In this document: piece after piece, positions 8,590-15,581 of the stretch
Layout: the number at the start of each line of letters is the position of its first letter
How positions within the stretch are numbered: the stretch's first letter is position 1
Assembly (NCBI RefSeq): GCF_004320525.1
Contig: NZ_SIHX01000010.1
Span: 62,001 to 126,000, forward strand
Direction of reading: 5' to 3'
Length of the DNA stretch: 64,000 nucleotides
Origin: Arthrobacter sp. S39
GTDB taxonomy: Bacteria; Actinomycetota; Actinomycetes; Actinomycetales; Micrococcaceae
Translations under genes and position numbers: made by a program
The notes under the pieces: model-generated
Seen by the model: the letters and a program-made list of their open reading frames with translations, nothing else
What the model was told of the DNA's origin: nothing
Databases searched by the model: none

Positions 8590-10530
8590 ATGAGCACTAA
8601 ACATCTTGCATCGGATGCGTCGTCTGATGAGGCGGCAATGGCGCCGCCGGTGGATGATACCGCGCACTTGCACCGCACTGAGTCCGAGGAAGCGAAAATC
8701 CTTGAGGACTTGAAGGACGGTGTGGCAGAACGACGGGGCGCAGTCCGCGCTCATGCCGGTGGTTTGGATAAGACGATCTTCGTGGTGACCGGGGCCCTGG
8801 TTGTTGCGTTCCTGGTTTGGGGTTTCACGAACACGGAGAGCTTGGCGACGGCCTCGACGGCGGCGTTGAACTGGGTTCTTGGTAGTTCGGGGTGGGTTTT
8901 TGTCCTGCTGTCCTCGGTGTTCGTTGTGTATGTTTTGTGGTTGGCTATTGGCCGGTTCGGGAACATCCCGCTGGGCAAGGATGGCGAGGAACCGGAGTTC
9001 AAGACCGGGTCCTGGATTTCCATGATGTTCGCCTGCGGGATGGGTATCGGGCTGATGTTCTATGGCGTGGCCGAGCCGCTGTATCACTACATTTCCCCGC
9101 CGCCGAGCACGGTTGATGGGCAGACCGTCGAGGCCGTTGAGACAGCCATGGCCACGTCGGTGTTCCACTGGACCCTGCACCCGTGGGCGATGTACGCCGT
9201 GGTGGGCATCGCGATCGCCTACAGCACCTTCCGGCTGGGCCGCAAGAACCTGTTCTCCGAAGCATTCGTTTCCCTGTTCGGCCGCAAAGCCGTCGACGGG
9301 ATCGGCGGCAAGGTGATCAACATCCTGGCCATCTTCGCCACCCTCTTCGGGTCGGCCGCATCCCTGGGCCTGGGGGCGCTGCAGATCGGCAGCGGCCTCA
9401 AATTCAACGGGGTCGTCGGTGAAGTCGCCACCCCGCTGCTGGTGATCATCATCGCCGTCCTCACGTTCTGCTTCGTCGCTTCCGCGGTCTCGGGGTTGGA
9501 GAAGGGCATCCAGTTCCTGTCCAACACCAATATGGTCCTCGCCGTTGTCCTGGCCGTCATCGTGTTCGTTGTGGGCCCGACCATGTTCATCCTGAACCTG
9601 ATCCCCTCGGCCCTGGGATCCTACATCCAGCAGCTGCCCGAAATGGCGGCCCGCACCGAAGCCACCGGGGACGACACCATGCGGGCCTGGCTCTCAAGCT
9701 GGACAGTGTTCTACTGGGTCTGGTGGATGTCCTGGACCCCGTTTGTGGGAATGTTCATCGCCCGGATCAGCCGCGGCCGCACCATCCGCCAGTTCGTCAC
9801 CGGCGTCCTGTTCGTCCCCTCGATCGTGTCCCTGCTCTGGTTCGCCATCTTCGGCGGGACCGCCATCCACCAGCAGCGCGCCGCGGACGCGACCGCCGAC
9901 ACCGCCGACGGGATCGCGACCATCGTTGACGGCGCGCCCAGTATTTCCTTCGACGGCGCCCTGTTTGCGATGCTCAACGGCCTCGGGACACCGCAGTGGC
10001 TCACCATCGGCCTGGCCGTCCTGGCCATGGTCCTGACCGGAATCTTCTTCATCACCGGCGCCGACTCGGCCTCGATCGTGATGGGCTCCCTGAGCTCCCG
10101 CGGGACCCTGAAACCCTCCAAACCCGTCGTCGTGTTCTGGGGTGTCCTGATGGGCACCGTCGCGATCGTGATGCTGCTGGCCGGCGGAGACACACCCGCC
10201 GAAGCACTCAGCGGACTCCAACGCATGACCATCGTCGCCGCGGCACCGTTCGTGATCGTCCTGCTGGTCCTGTGCATCGCCCTGACCCGGGACCTGCGGC
10301 GGGACCCTATCTGGCTCCGAAAACAACTCTCCGACTCCGTCATCCGACGCACCGTCCGGGCCGCCGTCGACGAACACGGCCACCAAAAATTCATCCTCGC
10401 CACCAAAGAAAGCACCGCACCACCAACAGGACAACTCCAGGCCGTAGACGCCACAGCCGCAGGAACACCCATCTACCCCAGCTCCAACAACCATCGTCCA
10501 AAGTCGACCCCGTCCCATCCGGAAAGCTGA
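8590..10530 (+). CDS. BCCT-family betaine/choline/carnitine transporter
   Basis: The 646-aa membrane protein shows the BCCT family signatures: GMGIGLMFYGVAEPLYHYIS in the TM3-TM4 region, HPWAMYAVVGIAIAY, and the tryptophan-rich VWWMSWTPFVGMFIARISRG segment near residues 375-400, followed by about four further membrane spans. A charged hydrophilic N-terminal tail (about 60 residues) and C-terminal tail (about 60 residues) flank the 12-helix core. The family imports quaternary ammonium or related compounds such as glycine betaine, choline, carnitine or ectoine, driven by Na+ or H+. Here, within a catabolic cluster, nutrient uptake is more likely than osmoprotection. I start at ATG 8590 (GAGG upstream) rather than 8575. 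Confidence 0.94.
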   Translation: MSTKHLASDASSDEAAMAPPVDDTAHLHRTESEEAKILEDLKDGVAERRGAVRAHAGGLDKTIFVVTGALVVAFLVWGFTNTESLATASTAALNWVLGSSGWVFVLLSSVFVVYVLWLAIGRFGNIPLGKDGEEPEFKTGSWISMMFACGMGIGLMFYGVAEPLYHYISPPPSTVDGQTVEAVETAMATSVFHWTLHPWAMYAVVGIAIAYSTFRLGRKNLFSEAFVSLFGRKAVDGIGGKVINILAIFATLFGSAASLGLGALQIGSGLKFNGVVGEVATPLLVIIIAVLTFCFVASAVSGLEKGIQFLSNTNMVLAVVLAVIVFVVGPTMFILNLIPSALGSYIQQLPEMAARTEATGDDTMRAWLSSWTVFYWVWWMSWTPFVGMFIARISRGRTIRQFVTGVLFVPSIVSLLWFAIFGGTAIHQQRAADATADTADGIATIVDGAPSISFDGALFAMLNGLGTPQWLTIGLAVLAMVLTGIFFITGADSASIVMGSLSSRGTLKPSKPVVVFWGVLMGTVAIVMLLAGGDTPAEALSGLQRMTIVAAAPFVIVLLVLCIALTRDLRRDPIWLRKQLSDSVIRRTVRAAVDEHGHQKFILATKESTAPPTGQLQAVDATAAGTPIYPSSNNHRPKSTPSHPES

Positions 10531-10577
10531 ACCCCGAAACCGACGCCGGCTGCCTTGTCCCGGAACAAACAGAAGCA

Positions 10578-10608
10578 CGACGACGGCGGCACCCTCCCGC
10601 CGTCGTCG
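10578..10608 (+). terminator. Hairpin terminator after the BCCT gene
   Basis: A perfect 12-bp inverted repeat (CGACGACGGCGG, 10578-10589, and its complement at 10597-10608) with a 7-nt loop lies about 50 nt past the transporter stop. Confidence 0.7.
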
Positions 10609-10787
10609 GCTCCTGAACCTCCCGTTGTCGCAGCCGCCGGACGGGACCACTCTTAGGTAAGAGACCACAACATTCCCCCCAGCGCTTTCACTGACCGGGA
10701 GGTCAAAAGCATGATCCCACGCCAACTTCCCAGAGCCGCGAACAAGGCGAAACCAACCTCATCCGCCACAACCGGGAGGAGCTAAAA

Positions 10788-12125
10788 ATGTCAGACACAA
10801 GTAATTCAGCTGCACGCCAGAGCACCGCCTCAACAGCGAGTAAAAGACGCTTTATGTTCAGAATGGTCACCGTCCTGATCGGCGGCATGTTCCTGGACGG
10901 ATACATCCTGGGCATCATTGGACCGGTGTCCGGGAGGATGGCCGAGGACCTTCAGCTCGATGCGGTGTGGCAGGGACTCATTGCCGCGGCCGCGCTGATC
11001 GGCATCCTGATCGGTTCGCCGCTGGGCGGCTGGGCCGCCGACAAGTTCGGCCGCAAGCCAATTTTTATGTTCGACATCGGCCTGTTCGCCATCGCGTCAG
11101 GAATGCAGTTCTTCGTCGACTCCCCGGTATTACTCCTTGTGGTGCGGCTGCTGATGGGCATCGCGATCGGTACCGAGTACGCGGTCGGCTGGCCCCTGAT
11201 GGCCGAGTTCTCTCCCGCCCGTCTGCGGGGGCGCCTCATGGGCGCAATGGAGATCGCCTGGTACGCCGGCTTTATGCTCGCGTTCCTGATCGGTTACCTG
11301 CTCGGTGAGTACACCGGCCTGAGCTGGCACTTCATCCTGGGTACGAGCACGTTCATCGCCGTGGTCCTGTTCCTCGCCCGGCTCGGCCTGCCGGAGTCGC
11401 CACGCTGGCTGTGGAGTGTGGGCCGAAAGGACGAGGCCCTCGCTCTCGCCGCAAAGTACATGCCCGACGACGCGCTCGATGACCTCCAGCACGAGGACGT
11501 CCGCAAGGGCAGCTTCGGGATGCTGTTTTCCAAGGCGCACTGGCGCTCCACCCTGTTCATCTCGGTGTTCTGGTTCTGCGCAGTGACACCGTACTTCGCG
11601 ATCGCCACTTTCGCCGACAGCGTGCTGAACCAGTACGGCCTCGCCGGTGGGCTCGCCGGGGGCGTGGGACTCTCCGCCGTTGCCCTGGCCGGAGTCGTCA
11701 TCACGGTCCTGCTGATCGACAAGGCCGGCCGACGCATCCTCTGCGTTCCGCCGCAGTGGCTGTGCGCCGTCGTCCTCGCGGTCATCGGATTGTGGGCTGG
11801 CGCACCGGCTCCCATCGTCCTCATCCTGTTCCTGGTTTTCTCGTTCTTCAACGCGATGTACACCACGCTGACGGGCGTCTACCCCGGCGAGATCCTCCCC
11901 ACCGAGATCCGTGGGATCGGAACCGGGTTCGCGGCCGCTGTCAGCCGCGTCGGGGCGGGCATCGGCATCTTCCTGATGCCGATGTCAATGGAAACCCTCG
12001 GGGCGGGCCCCACCATGCTGATGGCAGCCGCTGTCGCCTTGGCCGGTGCCGTGCTGTCCCAATGGCTGGCTCCGGAGACCAAGGGCAAGAGCCTCACCGA
12101 GGCAGCCGCAGGGTACTCACACTGA
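10788..12125 (+). CDS. MFS transporter, sugar-porter-like
   Basis: This 445-aa protein has 12 predicted membrane helices. It carries the loop 2-3 motif GGWAADKFGRKP, the RLLMGIAIGTEYAVGWPLMAEF stretch, the PESPRW motif at the end of helix 6, and the C-terminal PETKGKSL motif, all typical of the sugar porter and related metabolite:H+ families of the major facilitator superfamily. The ATG at 10788 has GGAGGAG 8 nt upstream. It precedes a cupin and a DapA-family gene on the same strand. A second carrier in the cluster implies either uptake of a different substrate from the BCCT protein or export of a product. Confidence 0.92.
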   Translation: MSDTSNSAARQSTASTASKRRFMFRMVTVLIGGMFLDGYILGIIGPVSGRMAEDLQLDAVWQGLIAAAALIGILIGSPLGGWAADKFGRKPIFMFDIGLFAIASGMQFFVDSPVLLLVVRLLMGIAIGTEYAVGWPLMAEFSPARLRGRLMGAMEIAWYAGFMLAFLIGYLLGEYTGLSWHFILGTSTFIAVVLFLARLGLPESPRWLWSVGRKDEALALAAKYMPDDALDDLQHEDVRKGSFGMLFSKAHWRSTLFISVFWFCAVTPYFAIATFADSVLNQYGLAGGLAGGVGLSAVALAGVVITVLLIDKAGRRILCVPPQWLCAVVLAVIGLWAGAPAPIVLILFLVFSFFNAMYTTLTGVYPGEILPTEIRGIGTGFAAAVSRVGAGIGIFLMPMSMETLGAGPTMLMAAAVALAGAVLSQWLAPETKGKSLTEAAAGYSH

Positions 12126-12187
12126 AGAAGCTCCGAACATCACAGACACGGACAGTACTGCGTCAAAAGAACAACCCAAGGAAACAC

Positions 12188-12550
12188 ATGTCCAACCCAC
12201 AAGTAAAAGTCCTTCGTTCCGTGGACAGCCTGTCCTTCCCCGCCCTGGCCCTCAAGCCGACAGCCATCAACGGCACGGAGCCGAAAGACGCCACCGACAA
12301 CGCCTTCACAGTCAAGGCCAGCAGCGTGGACCTCGGATTCTGGGAATGCTCACCAGGGAGCTTCACAACTGCCCGCGACGGCGTCAATGAGGTCATTCTC
12401 GTGCTGGAAGGCAAGGCCACCCTGGTCTCGGACACCGGCGAACGCTTGGACCACCAGGCCGGCGACGTGGTACTGATCCCGAACGGCTGGAGCGGCGTCT
12501 GGGAGATCCACGAGCACTTCAAGAAGCAGTACATCACCATCTCCGCCTAG
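12188..12550 (+). CDS. Cupin (DUF861-type) protein, copy 1
   Basis: The 120-aa product is a single-domain cupin of the kind annotated as DUF861/Cupin_3. The diagnostic run is GFWECSPGSF, then EVILVLEGKATL, GDVVLIPNGWSGVWEI and a final KKQYITI. The same arrangement occurs in the cupin at 19506-19853. Metal-binding His/Glu residues of classical cupins are sparse in this subfamily. The start at 12188 is preceded by AAGGAAA; the longer frame upstream overlaps the MFS gene and is spurious. Members are found beside amino-acid and ureide catabolic genes, but no specific reaction is established for this one. Confidence 0.88.
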   Translation: MSNPQVKVLRSVDSLSFPALALKPTAINGTEPKDATDNAFTVKASSVDLGFWECSPGSFTTARDGVNEVILVLEGKATLVSDTGERLDHQAGDVVLIPNGWSGVWEIHEHFKKQYITISA

Positions 12551-12598
12551 GCGCTTCCGCCTCAGTAAATCTTTCCCCTAGCAAGAAGTCAGGAACCC

Positions 12599-13516
12599 AT
12601 GTCCTCCCAACTCAGCGGTGTGCTCACCGCACTGGCAACCCCCTTCACTGCTGACGGCGGGATCGATGAGGCAGGTCTTCGTGCCCTCGTTGACCGTTCC
12701 ATCGACGCGGGAGTCGACGGTGTTGTCGCCTGCGGGTCCACCGGTGAGTTCGCCGCGCTCCGCCCCGATGAACGGCGCCTGGTCGTGGAAACCGTCGTGG
12801 AACACACGGCCGGTCGGGTGCCGGTGGTGGCACAGACCGGCGCGACCAGCACGGCGGAGGCCATCGAGAACTCCCTGCATGCGCAGAATTGTGGTGCTGA
12901 CGTGCTCATGCTGATCGCCCCCTACTATGAGCCGCTCTCGATGTCCGAGACCATCGGATACTTCCGTGCTGTGGCTGACGCAGTGGAACGTCCCGTGATG
13001 CTGTACAACTACCCTTCTGCCACCGGTGTCAACCTCGATGCCGGAATCGTGGGCAAGCTGGCCCGCGAAGTGGAGAACATCCGCTACATCAAAGACTCCA
13101 GCGGCGACATGGAACAGGCCACCCAGCTCATCCACCGCCACCGCGAGCACATCACCACCATCATCGGGTCGGACAGCCTGATCCTGGCAGCCCTCACGGA
13201 GGGCGCCCCTGCTGTCATGGCCGGGACAGCCAATCTGGTGCCACGCGAAATAGTGGCCGTCCAACGGGCGGTCGCTGCCGGTGACTTCGCCACGGCCCGG
13301 GCCGGGTGGAACCGCATCTACCCGCTGATCGACGCCATTCTGTCAGCACCGTTTGTTCCTGCCGTCAAAGCCGCATTGGACATTCTCGGACTCCCTGTCG
13401 GCACGGCCCGCCGCCCCACTGCAGACCTCACGCCTGCTTCCCTTGCCAGCATCCAGGAAACTATAAATGGGCTCCAACTGCAGGAAGCCTACGTACAGGA
13501 CGCAACCGCTCGGTGA
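12599..13516 (+). CDS. Dihydrodipicolinate synthase-family (DapA-like) lyase/dehydratase
   Basis: This 305-aa TIM-barrel protein has the class I aldolase features of the DapA/NAL family: GVLTALATPF at the N-terminus, the ACGSTGEFAAL phosphate/carboxylate-binding loop, YNYPSATGV with the catalytic Tyr (about residue 136), and the Schiff-base Lys in IKDSSGD (about residue 164). Family members act on pyruvate-derived substrates. Two of them, 5-keto-4-deoxyglucarate dehydratase and the hydroxyproline-pathway pyrroline-carboxylate deaminase, yield 2-oxoglutarate semialdehyde, the substrate of the dehydrogenase at 6413. That match in chemistry is my reason to favour a catabolic role over lysine synthesis. 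Confidence 0.9.
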   Translation: MSSQLSGVLTALATPFTADGGIDEAGLRALVDRSIDAGVDGVVACGSTGEFAALRPDERRLVVETVVEHTAGRVPVVAQTGATSTAEAIENSLHAQNCGADVLMLIAPYYEPLSMSETIGYFRAVADAVERPVMLYNYPSATGVNLDAGIVGKLAREVENIRYIKDSSGDMEQATQLIHRHREHITTIIGSDSLILAALTEGAPAVMAGTANLVPREIVAVQRAVAAGDFATARAGWNRIYPLIDAILSAPFVPAVKAALDILGLPVGTARRPTADLTPASLASIQETINGLQLQEAYVQDATAR

Positions 13517-14077
13517 ATCCGGGTACTGCCGGCTTGACGATGGCAGGTGCTCATTATTACGTGGCTGGAATCCATGTCGGCGGTGGGGCGGTTGTCGATG
13601 CCCTGGAGGATGAGGCCGGTGCCGCTGAAAAGTTGATGTCGGTGGTTGGAAGGTCCTCAAGTGGCGAATTTCGGGGTGTGGACAATGTCCAAACTTCAGT
13701 CGTCGGACTCGGTCGTAGTGGGGTCGGACGGGGCAGGATTCCGCATGTTTCCTCGGGTGCCCACTGTTGCAAGGGCTGGAATGCAGTTCGAGTCCCACCT
13801 CGGGCAAAGTGTTTCCGCAGGTCAGCGGGGTTTTTGCATTTAATGTGTTGACATTGACCCTCCGCGGCCCGGGGATACCCGGGCTACAACCTTTTGTAGA
13901 TGAACATTCGTCCGGGCACTCACGACGGCGGCGCCGGACTTCCGCTGCTCGGCACCTTGGGGAGGTGGCCGGTTTTATTGCGCGTCGGCGTCGGACTTTC
14001 AGTTCCAGCAACCCGTCACTACCCATGGCTGAGAGCGGCACCAATACTGGCGCCGTTTCAACGATGTGAGCGGAATA
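13517..14077. other. Gene-free stretch between converging clusters
   Basis: No reading frame here shows family resemblance or a good ribosome binding site. The stretch contains the tRNA-like 3' end and hairpin described separately. It separates the plus-strand cluster from the minus-strand semialdehyde dehydrogenase operon. Confidence 0.6.
13786..13835 (+). other. tRNA-Leu-like 3' end remnant followed by a terminator hairpin
   Basis: TTCGAGTCCCACCTCGGGCA (13787-13806) has the T-loop, the 3' T-stem strand, the 3' acceptor strand and the discriminator A expected of an actinobacterial tRNA-Leu. The 5' T-stem strand (TGCAG) no longer pairs with it and no D-arm or anticodon arm is seen upstream, so this is not a working tRNA. 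Eight nucleotides later comes a short hairpin (CCGC/GCGG) followed by a T-run at 13831-13835, as after real tRNA genes. Such duplicated tRNA ends are typical scars of integrase-mediated insertion. Confidence 0.5.
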
Positions 14078-15565
14078 TTAGGAAGTGGCGCGGCGGGCGA
14101 CGTTGTAGAAGCGGATGTTTTCGTATTCTTCGAGGCCTTCGGCGCTTCCTTCGCGTCCGAGGCCTGATTGCTTGATGCCTCCGAAAGGGGCGCCGGCGTT
14201 GGACGGTACGCCTTGGTTGATGCCCACGATTCCGGTCTCGAGGCGGTCGGCGACGTTGAGTGCGCGGTCAAGGTTCTCGGTGAAGACGTAGCCGGCGAGG
14301 CCGAATTCTGTCGCGTTGGCCCGGGTGATCGCTTCGGCTTCTGAGGTGAACCGCTGGATCGCGGCGATGGGACCGAAAATCTCGGACTGGGCAACATCGG
14401 AATCTTCGGTGACGTGGTCCAGGACGGTCGGGGCGAAGAAGTTCCCTGCCGAGTCGTATCCGTGGCCGCCGGTCAGCAGGCTGGCGCCCAGGGCCACAGC
14501 GTTGTTGGTGTAGGCGTGCATCTGGGCTACCGCACGGTCATCGATCAGTGCACCGAGACCGGTGTGCTGTCCGAGGCCGCTTCCGACAGGAACCTGGGCG
14601 AAGCGTTCGGCGAGTGCGGCGACGAAGTCATCGGCGATGCCGTCCTGGACGTAGATGCGGTTGGCGCCGATGCAGGACTGTCCGCCGTTGCGCAGCTTCG
14701 CGGCGAACGTTCCGTCCACCGCGCGCTGAAGATCGGCGTCGTTGAAGACGATGAGCGGTGCGTTCCCGCCGAGTTCCATGGAGCTGCGGAGCACGTTCCG
14801 GGAGGCAAGCTTCAGCAGCTGGCGGCCCGCCGGTGTTGAGCCGGTGAACGAAACCTTTCGGACCCTGGGATCCTGCAGGACGGCTTCGCTGAAGGCCCCT
14901 GACTTGGAGGTGGTGATGACCTGGATCAGTTCTTCGGGGACGCCGGCTTCGATGGCGAGCTGGACGGCGAAGTACGTCGTCAGCGGAGTAAGCGTGGCCG
15001 GCTTGATGACGACGGGGCATCCTGCCGCCAGCGCCGGTGCGATTTTGCGGGTGGCCATGGCCAGCGGGAAGTTCCAGGGCGTGATCAATACCGCCAGGCC
15101 CACGGGGGAGCGGCGGGTCAGCAGGCTCGCGCCGCCGTCCGGGGTGTCCCGGAAGTTTCCTGCGGGGCGCACAGCCTCCTCGGCGTACCAGCGCACGAAG
15201 TCGGTGCCGTACTTGACCTCGCCGCGGGCCTCGGCCAGGGGCTTGCCCATTTCGCGTGAGATCAGGTGTGCGAGGTCTTCGGTGTGGGCAACCAGCTTGT
15301 CATACCAAGCGTGCAGCACATCCGCGCGCTGACGAAGGGAGCTGTTTGCCCATGCAGCTCCTGCAGCGTCGGCCTTCCCCACAGCTTCCAGTGCCGCCTC
15401 GACATCAGCGTCAGGGACATGGGCGATGGTCTCGGCCATGGCGGGGTCCTGCACTGCGATGCCCTGGCCGGGCAGTTTGATGGACTGGATAACGGCATCC
15501 GCATGCCGGAGGCTGTCGGCGTCCGCCGTGATCAGCGGGGCAGCGACGTTGGTGGTGAGGCTCAT
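14078..15565 (-). CDS. gabD: NAD(P)-dependent succinate-semialdehyde dehydrogenase-like protein
   Basis: This is a 495-aa aldehyde dehydrogenase with the GabD-type signature set: ITPWNFPLAMATRKIAPALA, the SFTGSTPAGRQL coenzyme loop, the general-base Glu in MELGGNAPLIVF (about residue 264), the nucleophile in GGQSCIGANR (about residue 298), and a C-terminal APFGGIKQSGLGREGS. It lies 16 nt downstream of the FAD/Fe-S dehydrogenase gene, so the two form an operon. A second, distinct GabD-like enzyme is encoded at 27826. The neighbour suggests a substrate generated by 2-hydroxyacid or 4-hydroxyacid oxidation; succinate semialdehyde is the family default and not proven. Confidence 0.9.
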   Translation of the reverse strand: MSLTTNVAAPLITADADSLRHADAVIQSIKLPGQGIAVQDPAMAETIAHVPDADVEAALEAVGKADAAGAAWANSSLRQRADVLHAWYDKLVAHTEDLAHLISREMGKPLAEARGEVKYGTDFVRWYAEEAVRPAGNFRDTPDGGASLLTRRSPVGLAVLITPWNFPLAMATRKIAPALAAGCPVVIKPATLTPLTTYFAVQLAIEAGVPEELIQVITTSKSGAFSEAVLQDPRVRKVSFTGSTPAGRQLLKLASRNVLRSSMELGGNAPLIVFNDADLQRAVDGTFAAKLRNGGQSCIGANRIYVQDGIADDFVAALAERFAQVPVGSGLGQHTGLGALIDDRAVAQMHAYTNNAVALGASLLTGGHGYDSAGNFFAPTVLDHVTEDSDVAQSEIFGPIAAIQRFTSEAEAITRANATEFGLAGYVFTENLDRALNVADRLETGIVGINQGVPSNAGAPFGGIKQSGLGREGSAEGLEEYENIRFYNVARRATS

Positions 15566-15581
15566 CGGTTCTCTCTTTCGG

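Noticed and set aside
9694..10725. 343-aa minus-strand open frame opposite the BCCT gene
   Set aside because: It mirrors the transporter's codon usage, is Gly/Asp/Arg-biased and shows no domain, so it is an antisense shadow.
11756..12187. Long in-frame extension upstream of cupin 1
   Set aside because: It overlaps the end of the MFS gene in another frame; the cupin has its own ribosome binding site at 12178.
13306..14069. Several overlapping frames in both directions
   Set aside because: They have Pro/Arg-rich random-like composition and no ribosome binding sites; the tRNA-like remnant explains the only notable sequence.
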